In this document: piece by piece, positions 45,251 through 57,980 of the stretch
Numbering within the stretch: the stretch's first letter is position 1
Layout: each line of letters opens with the position of its first letter
Origin: Pseudorasbora parva
Lineage: Eukaryota; Chordata; Actinopteri; Cypriniformes; Gobionidae
Reading direction: 5' to 3'
NCBI RefSeq assembly: GCF_024679245.1
Contig: NC_090176.1
Span: forward strand, 25,301,046-25,365,045
Length of the DNA stretch: 64,000 bases
Made by a program: the position numbers and the translations under genes
Notes under the pieces: model-generated
What the model was told of the DNA's origin: nothing
The model's input: the letters and a program-made list of their open reading frames with translations, nothing else
The model's database searches: none

Positions 45251-47010
45251 GTAATCTTCACATTAATTAAATATGCAGTGATACATGATAAAGCTACAAA
45301 GGTTATTCAGCCAAGAGCACTGAGCGATTTTCTCTTGTTCTTCTGTTGTTTGACAGACAGCAGCAGGTTTACTGTCACTTTAAGACCTAATGCATAGATC
45401 CTATTGAAACGCATTCGGTTGCTTTCCTCAACTGATATCCTTCACGTAAAGCATAACCGACTGTTTTTACATGAATACTCATCAAGACAGTCATTGTGAC
45501 ATAACTGTATGCGTTGACAGTCTTGGGTGTGTGTGACAAGAAACGAAACAGAACTGAAGGGATTACACACTTTCAGAGAGGCGGCTTGTGCACACGCAAT
45601 ATTTAAATAAATGTGATAATTATAAAAACATTTAGATGGCTCTACTTAATGTAAAGGTGTGACCCCTAAAAAATGACACTGTAAACATTAGTTACAGCTT
45701 TCACTTGTTTTTAACTTGCAAATAACCAAGGCAGAAGCGGGATAATCCACAGCTAGCCATGCATTAAATGCATGAAAATGGATTACGTAGCCTAGAATTT
45801 TTTGCTTCAAGATGAATGTAAAAATCATTTTGTCCACTCATTCACATAAAACAACTGATTACTGATTTATACTGTTTTGTGTCAGTAAGCCATATGCGGG
45901 GAGGGGCGGGAGTCATGTTTTCATACAGATTACATAAACAGACAATATTAGTTTTTTATATAAATTGCTTCATTTAAAAGTAGACATCCCGATCTTTATA
46001 AGTAGATATCTGTTGTGTGTGGCAAGTATTCACTGAGTTACAATTCATTTCCAGATGCGTTTCGAGACAGATAAGAGAACGCACATTTGTTGCATAACAT
46101 TTTGTTTTTATGTTGTGTTTTTATATTTTAGAGTTTATGTTATGTTACTACCTCGCAAGTAGGGCCGTTTGAACTTTGGAGGGGGGCATTTTTACCTGGA
46201 ACTTTATTTAGACCCTGGTTCATGCAGTCGAAACACACTGAGTACAACCCCAAATTCTCTAGTTCTTGAGTAAAGTTACCGCAGTGGAAACGTGGCTTAT
46301 CTTTCTCTCTGTCTCTCTCTCAGTTGTTACTCCAGGGAGGCTTGTCCTCTAAAACAGCCTTATTAGAACCCAATTATAGCAGCTGTACACGAGGATTGCA
46401 TTTGCATGGTTTACATGTTTTTACATGTACTTTGCATTTAAAGCTGTGATCACAGGTAGATGATAGCTGTAGAAAAACACTTTTTACAGTGGAACTAGAA
46501 GCTATATCTGAAGATATATATTTTTTGTGCTTCTCAATTTGCATTAAGTGTGCAATGTTAGGTGATGCAATTTTTCAACCCACATTCTGAGGTTTATCTG
46601 TTTAAAATTGTCATTCCAAAGTGAGTATTAAATCTTATCCATTCTGAAATAATCCTACTGTGGTCTAAAGCAGAAGTAGACTGTCCAGTTTCAGTAAAGT
46701 TGCATACTCTTTTTAATGTCTTTTAAAACTTCCCCCTTTTCTGACTTTGCAAGTTCACTGATCCCCACAGGTATATAAAAAGCTTGACGTCTTGAAAGTC
46801 CAAGACTTTACCCTCATATTCCTTCTGACTTATACTTTTTGTAATATAATAAAACTGCCTATGAATAATGCCTCAATAGCATCCTACAAAAAAAAACAAA
46901 AAAACTGTTTACATTACTTATGCACAAATAAATGCAATTCATCTTCACACACCAAAACTACCCAGACACTACAAGATGTGTGAACTCAATGTGAAAAACA
47001 TGTTATAATG
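45251..47010. other. Unassigned sequence
   Basis: 46150-46330 may be old repeat sequence. No gene was recognised. Confidence 0.4.
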
Positions 47011-47014
47011 TTAA

Positions 47015-47772
47015 AGGCCCACTGGATTCAAAATGGAAGTTTTTTTTAGCTTTTAGTATGACTGTGTTAGCCTTAAAGTTATGAATAAGCTGGTATCAAA
47101 ACAATGACAAAATTGGCATTTAGGAGATATAAGCATTCAAAACCTACAGTCTTTCATTTCTGTTAAAACGAATTACAGATTTTGATGACATCATTGCAGA
47201 CGTCGCCTTCTCATCAAATCTTCTGTCCAATCAAAATGCTCTTTAGGATCTAAAGCCCGCCCCCTACACTGCCTGAAGTTGCGGCTGAAATCGGCCAATT
47301 GTTCACACATTTACTCATTTCTACACGGTGAAAGGCACATAGCGCACTATATATACGATAGGAAACGAGTCAGTGTAAATATGCTTTCATTTGAGGCGAA
47401 TGAAGTCTGTTTTCACGTTAGTTTCACGCACCGCACTAGCACGATCACACACCAACGGCTCTGGTCTAAATTTAGACTACAGACACGAGAGCGCAGCGCG
47501 GATCATATGCACGAGTCGGCGGGGGAAAAAAAACATATCGATCCATTTGAATTTCTGCACAGAATGCTACATTTCAAAGCGATATGCAGGAGATTTTGAT
47601 GATGAAACTGGCTTTAAGAAACAGAAAGGCTCTCTAGTCAAACTGTATATTAACGAAACGCTATTGGCTGTTTCAAAAAAGGGGAGGAACTGCTAACAGC
47701 TGGAGCCGTTTCAGGGGAAATCACGTCAACACAATGAATAATGTGGCGCGTTCCTAGCACTTCAGTGGGCCT
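47015..47772. mobile_element. 758-bp TTAA-type MITE
   Basis: The left end aggcccactgg follows TTAA (47011-47014), and the reversed right end is aggcccactg, followed by TTAG (one change from TTAA). The central part (47230-47560) is CpG-rich and open in two frames (47279-47599, 47391-47696) with no recognised domain; it may be promoter-like sequence of the parent element. Confidence 0.75.
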
Positions 47773-47904
47773 TTAGTAATGTTAAAATGGTGCAATATTT
47801 ATAAATTTGATCATGTATTTATCAATTTCATTGCAGGTGCAGTGCACTCTTCTGTGATTTTTAATTGCTCTCTTTGTCGCGTCGCTTGCCACTGGAATCT
47901 TATG

Positions 47905-48000
47905 GCATTGCGTCTGGTTAGGAGATGGTGTTAGGAATCGAACCCCTAGTCTTTGTTACATGTGCATGTTTTACCAGCTTCAGTAACCAAAGCTAAAAGA
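47905..48000 (-). repeat. tRNA-like (SINE-type) fragment
   Basis: On the minus strand, aggggttcgattccta matches a B box, and gctggtaaaacatgcac lies upstream. No complete tRNA fold was seen. Confidence 0.5.
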
Positions 48001-49319
48001 TCTACAGGACATGACTTAAGCTATAAGCACAACCTAAGGAACGCATTTAGCAACTGGAAATTGACTAAAAATGTATTTCTCTTTTTATTATAATTATTAG
48101 TATTAACAAGAATATATTATTTTTTTTCCAGGGTTTTCATTAGAGTCTTCAAAAAGATTCTTTGATAAAGTTCTCAGTCATTGGAATAAAAAGGGACAGA
48201 TACTCTTGCAGATAAAAAAGGACATTGTAACATAAATGGCAGGGTAATTTATTCCTCCCTTTTGCATGAGAGTCCCCAAGATGGCATGAGGAAAGATAGC
48301 AGCTCTTTTTTTTATATCACTCTAATGACCTTAAAGTGCCATCATACGTGGCTCCATTACTAGTGACAAGTGTAAATTACGCTGTCAATCTTCTCATTGT
48401 TAAAGATCATGTTATCTCTCGGTTTCCATTTTAAATGCATTTCAAGCCATTTCAGAAGCCACAGAAAACAGCCACATTCTGATCTGTCCAACTCTACAAA
48501 TATTGCATGCTATTTTCAGATGTCAGAGTTCAGGCACTGCAAGCTCAACAGTTACACTTTTTTTCCCAGTCAAGTAATAACCTGTCATTTCTACATTCCT
48601 CCTTTCATTTTATTTTGTTTGTTTTGTTCATGTGCTCTGAGAAATACAAAGAGTCTATGAATGGTTTCATGAATGATTTGTGTCAAGAGCTGACCCCGTC
48701 TCCCAATGCATGACTTGGTTTGCTTCTGATCCAAATTGATGAGGAATGACTTTTAGGCTCTGGATCTTGTCGCGAGTTGTCAGAGGATTCTATGCTGACG
48801 AGTTTGCTGTAAATAAACATGTTTGTCTCTGTGCCTCTTATAGGTTTGCCATATTCGCACTATGCAAAATGCGGCATATTTCTTTCAGCGTGCAGCCTGT
48901 GCTGCCGAAGCGCCATCTGTCCCAAATTATAGAGTATCTTCTTGAACGTCTTCAGAATGTCTCAGCTTTTGTCATGTATCAGGAGCTGACTTCTATAGAG
49001 GCGATGCTCTTTCTCCTTACAGCAGGCTTTTGCTTAACACTCACACATCTTTCAAATTCATGTATTGTATAAGCTGCTCTAAAACACACAGCTGCATAAA
49101 CAAAACCATTTCCCAGAGCTATGGTTCAGTCATATAGCATACACTGCAAAAATATACAGCACACATAACGATTTCTACTTTATGCGATACTTAAAAATGA
49201 GTCTCATTGCTGTATCCAAAAGTTAAAGTGGGCCTGAGAGATCTGGAATAGCGTTGTGGCACTTTATTTTAATAAAAGGTAAAAAAAAAAAAAAAAAAAA
49301 AAAAAAATGTAACCCTATA
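48001..49319. other. Single-copy-looking sequence
   Basis: 48600-49080 is of complex composition with an open frame (48746-49072) without recognised domain. A runs lie at 49280-49307. Confidence 0.4.
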
Positions 49320-49700
49320 TTTTGAATTGATCAAAAGCAGGATTAATTAATTTATAATGTTTATAATGTTACAAAAAATATTTCAAATAAATGCTGTTGA
49401 ACAAAAATTCATAAAATAATCTTTTTTTAATTTTTATTATGATTCCCACAAAAATATTAAACAGCACAATTGTTTTAAAGATGTATATTTTTAATTTTTT
49501 GAGCACCAAATCACCGTATTAGGATGATTAAATGATCATGTGACACTAAAAACTGGAGCAATGGCGCTGAAAAATTATCTTTGTCATCACGGGAATTAAT
49601 TACATTGTAAAATATTAAATAGGCAATTATAATTATTTAGTTATAGATATTATACATTTTAATGATATTTCACAATATTACTGTTTACTATTTTTATATA
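49320..49700 (-). repeat. Dispersed cyprinid-type repeat, reversed copy
   Basis: aggatgattaaatgatcatg, gtgacactaaaaactggagc and atttcacaatattactg match, in reverse, the family at 5300/9077 and 26090. Confidence 0.6.
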
Positions 49701-49708
49701 TAAATGGT

Positions 49709-50034
49709 AACTCTCCGGGAAAAAAATGGTATTTGGGGGGTAAAATGTGTGTTATTTTGGCAAGGTTGCCTGCTAAAATTCGCATTCATGCGTCTATATA
49801 TCACATAATAGTCGCTCGAAAACAACCCGCGGAAAAAAACGCGGACTTGGCAACACAGTGCAGTTGAGCTCTGTTGTCATTTGACAATGCGTCGCTTCAT
49901 TGCTCTGATTGGTTGTAGGTCTGTCCAATTGAGATCTTTTCTGGTTTGGTTGAAACATGCCCCATAATCACAGCCCAATGGAGCAGTTTCAGACTCATAT
50001 TCTGACTAGAATTGAGTATGACCACGTCAGGCTA
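49709..50034 (-). mobile_element. hAT-type element copy c, truncated
   Basis: Matches the 5' portion of copy a in reverse (gtgtgttattttggcaaggt, attctgactagaattgagta) and ends ccacgtcaggcta. The opposite end is missing. Confidence 0.8.
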
Positions 50035-50990
50035 GATAAATGGTGCCTTTGAGCATAATAGACTTTAATTTTAATTTAAAAAAAAAAAAGTCAAATAAAG
50101 CTGCAATTTAGTTTTGTTTTAGGTAACTTTACTGTAAAAACATAACTATTTTCAGCACATAACAGAAAGAACCACTGAAATGTATCTCTCAAATAGTAGT
50201 TATGGATGATTTTGCATCTATTCTGATTGGGTTGTAAATTTTGTTTATGAATAGATGATCTGAGCAATTGGACCACCTAAGAAGGTGGTTAAAAAGCATT
50301 CAACAGGAATATTCAGTGCCTGTCAGTACATGTGCATTGTTTTCTTCACTCTATGTCTGTATATGACATACTATACAGTAACATCCCCTCTTCCTTTGCT
50401 TGAGATGCAGTTTTTTCCCCCTTCCCTTGGGTCTCTTATCTGTCTCCTGGTGCACTTTTGCTGTTGCGGTGTCACAAATCTTATTTAGAGCAAGATGAAG
50501 TTGCATGTCTCATCTTATGCATGGAGTCTGTGAAGAACTTTATTTATCTTCTTGCCCAACCACTGAAGAATGCCAGTGCAGTGTCTGTCTCTGTCTAATG
50601 GCTCTGGAGATAACACCTGGCTTCAGCAGTGGCTGAGGCTTCTGTTTTTCTCCACAAGAATAAGGGAATGGGAAAGAGGAAGTCAAAGGGAACGATTATC
50701 ACATGCTGTTTTTGTAGGAAGCAAGGCTGACAGCACAATCATCATATTTATCAGTGCGTACTGTATGTTCACCTGGAATCCATTCAGTTCTGCATTCAGC
50801 GTGGAATCGTTCGAGTTTGTATCTTGTCAAAAAGAAAAAGAAGCCAGACTTAACAGTAGACTCACTAAACAGGTGCACTATTTTAGCACAATATATTTCA
50901 GAGCAAAGATAACCAATATAACCGCACACAATCCAGCATAATTAGTTCCTATTTAAATTTCTGTGTAAAATACACACTACGGTTCAAAAG
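50035..50990. other. Unassigned sequence
   Basis: The open frame at 50570-50941 (123 codons) has no recognised domain. No repeat boundaries were seen. Confidence 0.4.
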
Positions 50991-50993
50991 TTT

Positions 50994-51017
50994 ATTAATA
51001 ATAATAATAATAATAAT

Positions 51018-51065
<48 letters not shown>

Positions 51066-51075
51066 AATAATAATA
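50994..51075. repeat. (AAT)n(ATC)n microsatellite
   Basis: Compound trinucleotide array. Confidence 0.95.
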
Positions 51076-51112
51076 GATTGTATTCATAACACGCTTTTCT
51101 GCACCACATTAA

Positions 51113-51312
51113 AGGGATAGTTAAACCAAAAATGAAAATATTATGTTTAATTTAATTTTAATTAGACCCCATTGACATGCATGATACGAGCAACGGTTGG
51201 AGTTATAAATCTTCATTTGTGTTCTACTGAAGAAACAAACACACCTACATCTTGGATGCCCTGGTGGTAAGCAAATAAACATCAAATTTTCATTTTTGGG
51301 TGAACTATCCCT
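51113..51312. mobile_element. 200-bp TTAA MITE (agttcaccc family), complete
   Basis: TTAA at 51109-51112 and 51313-51316. The ends agggatagttaaaccaaaaa and (reversed) agggatagttcacccaaaaa form a TIR of about 27 bp. Related fragments lie at 44596 and about 35200. Confidence 0.85.
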
Positions 51313-52111
51313 TTAAGACATCCTGTTATGCAGAAGACTTCTTGAACGTATTCAGGTTTTTTTTCCTTATTGAAAATAATGTATTTTCACCAAATATCCT
51401 GTGTTGGAATTAACTTGTTAATAAAGTAATGGGATAAAATGTCAATCATTTTTTTTGCAATTTGATATCAACACAAGAACTACACCCTTATTTAGTACTT
51501 ATTTTCTTTATGTAAATAAATAAAGAACTATTATTTCAACCATTGCACCTGTTTAACCAGGAACCCGCCTCCTTTGGATGTTAATTAGGCGTAATATTGA
51601 TTATTAGCCTGGATGCCAGCCGAACTTAGCCCCGCCCACCAAATTTTTAGGTCGGGCAGTTCGGTCTGGCCTCAATCCATAGAGGAGTAATTATCCCCGA
51701 ACAGAAACTGTTCGGACCAATGAAATCATCAGGGTGGGCTTTAGACGATGATGGACAGATGATCAACAGTAACGTAATCATGCACGTCATCAAAGGGGCT
51801 TGGATCATATTTGTTCGAATCCTAAACGGAGAGCTTGTTTGTATATGCATTCACCTTCACAATTTCTCTCAGAAATGATGATCATGTTGGGTAAGTACTC
51901 TGTGTATCATTAAAGGGGGGGTGAAACACTCAGTTTCAGTCAATCTCATGTCAATCTTGAGTACCTATAGAGTAGTATTGCATCCTTCATATCTCCAAAA
52001 AGTCTTTAGTTTTATTATATTTATAAAAGAAATATGGGCTGTACCGAGTCTTTCCGGAAAAAAACAAGCGCCTGGAGGCGTATCGTGTGGGCGGAGCTAA
52101 AGAATGACAAC

Positions 52112-53117
52112 TAGGGCTGCACGTTTTCAAGTTTTTCATTAACCGTTAACCGAGGCCCTTAGCGGTAAATACTCGGTTAACCATAGTGTGCGTCAGGGTT
52201 ATTTTTAGCTTATTAATTTGACGACCGCCATCTGCGTAGTGAACGCTCCTATAGAGAGAAATGCACATCATGGATTACATAATCAGAGAGTAGCCTATTT
52301 CTTTTCGTTTTAAATTGTTACAAGACATTTCAAGCTTTCTTAAGATATATTTCATGTCTGCGAGGCGCTGAGTTTCGTTAAATTAGGATGAGATGCGCTC
52401 CAGTTCACGAGCAATGCAAGTGGCCGCGAGGGTGCCTGCATGATTAGGGCATGTCGTAAAATATGCAGCCGAGAATGATTCACACAGACACAGCGTTTGA
52501 CTCGCGCGGCTGAGCCTCTCCCGGCAGAGAGTTCAAGCATCTGTGGACTCGTCCCTTCAGCTCTGGCCATCTTGCTTTCAGTCCGCGATTAGCTTTTTTG
52601 TTTTCTTCATTACAGTTAAAGTAACGTCTGCTTTTCTCTAGTCATTCACAAGTTTCTCACTTCAAACTTTCTTTCTTCTGATCCGTTATGCACAGTGCGC
52701 GCGGCTCGCGCTCTGCTTCTGCCCTAATGCGACTTATAGTCCAGTGCGACTTATGTTATTTTCCTCTTCATGACGCATTTTTTGACTGATGCGACTCATA
52801 CTCCGGAGCAACTTATAGCCTGAAAAATGCGGTAAGCACTGCATTGCAATACTTGCATTTTCATTGCACTCTCATTTTTAAAGTGCTCCCACGCTTTATT
52901 TGCCCGCTTCATTGCCCGCTTAGAAAGCTGGTCATGACTTCTTCTTGTGGATGTTACAAATGTCTGGGAGCGCTCTGGCGGTCTCTAGGGGTGCAAAAAT
53001 ATATTACAATTAAATTCAAAGCACGTCATTGACGCCACTTAACCGAGCAAAATGTTTCACTCGGTTACGCAATTTTTAACGGTTAATCGGTCAATCGGTT
53101 AACCATGGACACCCCTA
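52112..53117 (+). mobile_element. 1006-bp hAT element nested in Kolobok copy C
   Basis: Exact octamers atgacaac flank it at 52104-52111 and 53118-53125. Ends tagggctgcacg and (reversed) taggggtgtcca. Both subterminal regions are rich in cggttaacc words. The interior has CpG-rich sequence with a 72-codon minus-strand frame (52352-52570) of no known family. Confidence 0.9.
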
Positions 53118-53188
53118 ATGACAACCGCGTAAAGCGGTGACGTCCTCAAGCGTGGAGAAACTCATGGCTATCGAGCTCAGCTAATACA

Positions 53189-53263
53189 GATATGATCCAG
53201 AATCATTTGGAGGCTTAAATAAATTGAACAGGAGAAACAGCAACAGCAGGATGTCCGTCTCTG
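53189..53263 (+). pseudogene. Decayed P2X7-ballast-like exon in copy C
   Basis: YDPES is followed by a damaged E/Q-rich stretch; a Q-Q-Q-D-V is still readable in another frame before a gtatgt donor at about 53266. It corresponds to the exon at 36104-36206. Confidence 0.4.
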
Positions 53264-53529
53264 TGGTATGTACTGTATTTAGTGGCCTGTCAACATTTGT
53301 GTGTCTTCACTCGCAGTTTATGAGGACATGATTCGGTTTATGGACTATTGTATGTGATTAAACCTTAGCAGTAGCAAGCAAAATGGTTTTGCACGTCAGA
53401 CTAGTGTACATAGAACAACAATAGAGTCCGTTAGCGCATTTGAATGATGAAGCACGCGATCGTGTTGTTTACTGATGTTTACTCACGCGACGAGCCAACA
53501 ACATAGACATTTGAAGCAGTTTTACTCAC

Positions 53530-53589
53530 CGGCTGCTTCCAAAGCAGGACCGAACCTTTATCGCTGGGAACACACTTCTTTGGTATCAT
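53530..53589 (-). pseudogene. Short THAP-type first exon in copy C
   Basis: Minus-strand ATG at 53589 reads MIPKKCV, then diverges from the THAP pattern (SDKGSVLLWK), and meets a gtgagt donor at 53529. The first zinc-ligand Cys is retained here, unlike copy B; the rest of the domain is missing. Confidence 0.4.
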
Positions 53590-54561
53590 TTGGTGAAGTC
53601 CTGACAGCAGTGAACGGTGGAGATCCACTTCAGCGACTGAAGCGATGTTCAAAGCGTTCAAATCGTGTCAAATGCAGCGCTGCCTTCCCGGAATGCTGTG
53701 CTGAAGCGTTGAAGTCACCCATAGGAATAAAGTGGAGCGTGGCGCCTGGATCGACTGGATCTGCACCTGAGTGTTTACGGGTGTGCATTTTCTCTCTCGC
53801 TCTAGTCACGCGTGCGCGCACCCTACTGGGAAAAGAGCCGTACGGCCCATACAAGGACCCTCCGATCTATTAACGTCAAGTAGACCCATACTCGAAAAAA
53901 ACTCTCCGAAACTTGTGAGAAACCGGAAGAAGTATTTTTAACACAGAAATACTCCATCAAACGTCCAACATTAGTTTTTGAAACTTTGTCTATGTTTAGG
54001 ATGGGAATCCAAGTCTTTAACAGTGTAAAAAGCTCAGTATGCATGAAACAGCATTTCACCCCCACTTTAAATTATAATTTTTTTTTTTTACAACACTGGC
54101 AAAGATTGTGTATTTCAGCCTGATTCCAGCGCACGTGCAGACAGGGTTGCCAAGTTTTTACAACAAAACCCGCCAACTTGTAGCCCTAAACAATAGCTTC
54201 CCGGGGGGTTCTCAGGGGAAAAATGGCGTTTGGGGGTAAAATGTGTGTTATTTTGGCAAGGTTGCCTGCTAAAATTCGCACTCATTCGTCTATATCACAT
54301 AATTGTCGCTTCAACCCGCGGACATAGAAAACAACCCGCGGGGAAAAAAACACGGACTTGGCAACACAGTGCAGTTGAGCTCTGTTGACATTTTACAACT
54401 AGCGTAATGCGTTGCTTCGTTGCTCTGATTGGTTGTAGGTCTATCCTTTGAGGTCTTTCCTGGTTCGGTTGTAACACACCTCATAATCACAGCCCAATGG
54501 AGCAGTTTCAGACTCATATTCTGACTAGAATTGAGTATGACCACGTCCGGCTAATTGATTA

Positions 54562-55307
54562 TGACTTATTCGCAAAATCATTTCCCAGTGAATTCCCTCT
54601 TTTTGTTTGGAATGCACAGATGGTCATGTCTGAAGTGCAGTAAAAGTGTGGTCGTTTCAGTGTTATTTCCTCTTTAAAACACTCAATTTAAACAAGGTCA
54701 TTGTAGGATCTCTTGAATTCAGTGTTGTCACAGTTACTTCTCACCGCCTGACAGAGATTTCGATTGTGAGTATTTAGAGGAGCACATCAATGTGACAGAC
54801 GATCTTCAGCTTAATCTCACTGCTGTCATGGAAATCTGCCCACTTACATTTCAGGCTGATGAAGTTCTTTCTCTCATTCAGAATGTGCTTGCAGTTTTTC
54901 TGATGCTCACCCTCTCTGGATACATTGTCTTTGTGAGGCTCCGTGACAGTGAAAATGAGCAAAAGCGTGCTGTTATCTCTATTGTACAGTTTGGGTCATT
55001 TTAATTTTCTCTCTAGGATTTGTGTCCTTCATCTTCCATGCCTACTTCTTTCTCAGTTCTATTTTCCTCCTCCTTTTGTGCTGTCTGTTTTTCCTGCAGT
55101 GGCATGTGATACCAGTGTTCCTGATAGCTTTAGAGGGGTGAGAGTGTATCCTCACTCAATTAGCCCTCAGCTCGCTGCTCTCTTGTGTCAAGAGTCGTTT
55201 ACACTACGGAAGACATGCAATTACACCTCACGAATAATATGAGTTTGACTGAGCCTGTCGGTCACTCCAGCGGCAAGCCTGTATCTCCCTGCTCTCTGTG
55301 TAAGAGC
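54562..55307. other. Single-copy-looking sequence
   Basis: The open frames at 54792-55004 and 54943-55242 look hydrophobic and pyrimidine-driven, with no domain. A possible acceptor (tttttcctgcag at 55099) was not matched by a recognisable exon. Confidence 0.35.
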
Positions 55308-55343
55308 CAGTGGAGAAACTTTGTTTTAAAAGGTGGGTGGGAC

Positions 55344-55423
<80 letters not shown>

Positions 55424-55860
55424 CTAATACAATGCTAAATCAGATATGTACAGTAATTCAAGTTGAAATTCAATAATACGTTGAGTTTAATTCATCATGT
55501 TTAATGTGATAGTTTTTATCCTTAAAATCTATTTTTTTTAAAAACAATATATTGTTAGTCCCACGATTTGTAAGTGAATAAATACATACAATAAATCCGC
55601 TATAATTGTTTATGTGCCCTCATTGTCTGGCGGTAGAAGTTTTGTTTAGCGTGCCAGAGGTTCTGGGTTCTAATCCGCCCTCGTGGATCACTAGATGTTC
55701 ATCAGTGATTGTGTATCAAGAGCAGGGACATGTTTGTGTGCATTTAGTTTTGCGTTTTCACCGGAACTAACAGAGAGTCTCTGTAACTCTGTGTTAATTG
55801 CTATATTGAAGCGCTGATCTGTGTGAAGACTAATAAGTGACAATGAACATGCAGCATGAT
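55308..55860 (+). mobile_element. Relative of the 14143-14960 element, with tRNA-like part
   Basis: Begins cagtggagaaactttgtttt, compared with cagtggcgtaactttgtttt at 14143. A TG microsatellite (55346-55422) follows; then 55640-55850 matches 14565-14790 (tcaagagcagggaca, gatctgtgtgaagact). ggttctgggttctaatccgc resembles a B box. No clear right end or target duplication. Confidence 0.65.
55346..55422. repeat. (TG)n microsatellite
   Basis: About 38 TG units. Confidence 0.95.
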
Positions 55861-55957
55861 TTTTTTTTTTTAAACAACACATTCCAGTGCCAAATATATA
55901 GTAGTGTTTTAACCACTGTTGTATTGCTTGGTTAGCGAATGCACACAAAACGGCTAG

Positions 55958-55992
55958 GCTAGGGTTAGGGTTAGGTTAGTGTTAGGTTTTGA
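55958..55992 (+). repeat. Short telomere-like TTAGGG tract
   Basis: ctagggttagggttaggtta followed by gtgttagg: two to four TTAGGG-type units, partly degenerate. Confidence 0.7.
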
Positions 55993-57464
55993 TTTGTCAG
56001 GGTTAGTATAAGTTTGTAATTACGTACTTATGCTTTTGGCTTGTTTCATTGGGGACACTTAATTCTGTGTATCAAGCCTTGGTAATAGGTTTTCCCAACA
56101 TAAGCTGTAAACGGTAGACCAATCACAATGGACTGGGCTATCAGACCAATTAAAGCAGAGTAGGCTCGTGGAAAAGAAGGGGTTTAGAGAGACTGAATCC
56201 TCAATCTGAGCATTTTCAGACTCTTTGGGAAATAAGGTGATGTGCGATTTATTTTATGAGGAAATTGAAGTGTTTTCACCTTTGATGTATGTAAACCTAG
56301 GAAGCCTTCAAAACAAATCGAGGAGCCTTTAAAAAAGCTTCATGTGAGCACTTTAACTATCTAACATTTTCCAGTCAAGATTTTTCTCTTTCACAGCTTT
56401 ACTACTTTTCAATTATTACCAGTGACATCATAGACAGCAGGCTGCATTCACACTAATGCACAGATCTATTTTGACACATTATATGTCTTGTCGTCTAATC
56501 CTTTAAAACATAACTGACTGTTTACTTTAATTTTGCATCATAAAAGTGCATTTAACCACTTACACCGCACACAACAAGTGCTCTACACAAATTGTATGTG
56601 AGCATTTGAAAGCAGCCGTCTGGCAATAAGATTTATTTTGTTCATTTATTTTTTAATTTTAGTTTTTTATGATTTTAAATCTTAAATACTTACAGCTTAA
56701 ACATGCTGAATGAATTTTCAAAATGAACTAAAACTTTCAAAACAAGTCAACACACGACTAAAATATTTTTCGTTGGTATGATACAACCTCAGCTTTAATA
56801 ATTATTTTCACGGTTTCAGATTTGTCTGCCTTCCAAATGTTGCCATCGAAATGCACATCTGAGAGAGGGAAAGAAAATCAAAATCAACGTGTGTAATGCT
56901 GTTGGAATTTCCACTGATTGGCATATGAAACAGTATCTCTCCAGTGGCTCTGCAATGGAATAAGTAGGAAGCTTCATCGTTTGACTGCATGTCAAACTGG
57001 ATCTGATGAAACAGCTGGTATCACTCTCCATTTCAAAAGAAACAACTCTATCAATACTGTGATTAATATTCATCATCTATGCAACTGTCCAGTCTTTTTA
57101 GCAGCGTACATGGCAGACTGAAACAAAACGGACAAACACAAATGCCCATGTGTTTGCTTTCATATTTGCATTAAATCATTCTTTTTTTATTTGAGTGGAT
57201 ACAGGATTTAGACTCAATTAAGGTTATGAATATTGAAAAGACGTACACATTAAACAGGTCAACAGCAACTTGGATGCTATCTGAAGTCATCTCAATCACC
57301 TTATGAACTGTTGTTTTATGAGGTATTCAGTCATTTAGTAGTGTTAATGCCCAAGTGCTTTCTAAAATAAATATTTAATTCATGTACACCGCCGCAACAG
57401 CTAGTAGCTGTTTACACTGGACACGGCAAAGAGACCGTTGCAAAGCATTTGTCCTTCATGTCAG
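55993..57464. other. Unassigned sequence
   Basis: 56800-57125 is complex and repeat-free, with overlapping short frames on both strands. No gene was recognised. Confidence 0.4.
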
Positions 57465-57980
57465 TATCATAGACTGTAATAAAATATGGACGTAGTGTCC
57501 GTGACGTCACCTTCTGAAGTACAGTTTTGAAGTGTAAAGTAGAGACGAGCGGGCTGCTGTCATCTTTGCAGCGCGTCATTGCGCGTCAAGCCCGGATAAC
57601 AGAAAATGGGCAAAAAGGCGGGACGTGGGCGGCGCTGATGTGACCTGATGACTAAGAGACGGCAGATAAATGGCTATCACCTGTCAATCAAAGTGACCAC
57701 ATCCTTAATTATGCAGAACTTTAAGGCTTTACATTATGTAAACGAATGAGTTATAAAAAAAATCACCCCCCTCACAGTAGTCATAAAGGGAAAAAAAATT
57801 GCCGTATAAACATTTCTACCTGTCTGTAAACATGTTTTTTTTTCTGCTGTAAAGTTGGGCATTTTAACATGGGGCTCAATGAGATTCTGCTCCCTTCTGG
57901 AGCCTGTCCCTAGTGGTCAGCCGAGGAATTGCAGTTTAACTTCCGTATTGGCTTCAACAGAAACTGGGGGAGGTTGCCGG
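57465..57980 (+). repeat. Dispersed ~520-bp repeat, copy 1
   Basis: Begins catagactgtaataaaatat, then ggacgtagtgtccgtgacgt. Shared along its length with 61165-61715, including cctgtcaatcaaagtgacca and gaggaattgcagttta. Non-coding; class not determined. Confidence 0.8.

Larger units (their letters stand above)
51914..54066 (+). mobile_element. TTAA (Kolobok-like) element, copy C, inside copy b
   Basis: TTAA at 51910-51913 and 54067-54070; ends aggggggggtgaaacact-like and cattt-caccccca-like. Shared sequence with A and B includes ctatagagtagtattgcatc and aacagtgtaaaaag. It carries a decayed P2X7-like exon (53189-53263, plus) and a short THAP exon start (53530-53589, minus), in the same convergent order as copy B. 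It is itself interrupted by the hAT at 52112-53117. Confidence 0.85.
51604..54553 (-). mobile_element. hAT-type element copy b, carrying nested insertions
   Basis: Exact octamers attgatta flank it at 51596-51603 and 54554-54561. The ends match copy a reversed (ttagcctggatgcc; cacgtccggcta). With the 2.15-kb Kolobok copy C removed, about 0.8 kb remains, the size of copy a. Confidence 0.9.

Noticed and set aside
50570..50941. 123-codon plus-strand ORF
   Set aside because: No recognisable domain, repeat or splice context; length is within chance for 64 kb in six frames.
53475..53873. 132-codon plus-strand frame in Kolobok copy C
   Set aside because: It is antisense to the THAP exon start and lies in non-coding element sequence shared with copies A and B.
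54943..55242. Hydrophobic 99-codon frame as membrane protein
   Set aside because: Driven by pyrimidine-rich sequence, with no supporting exon structure or family resemblance.
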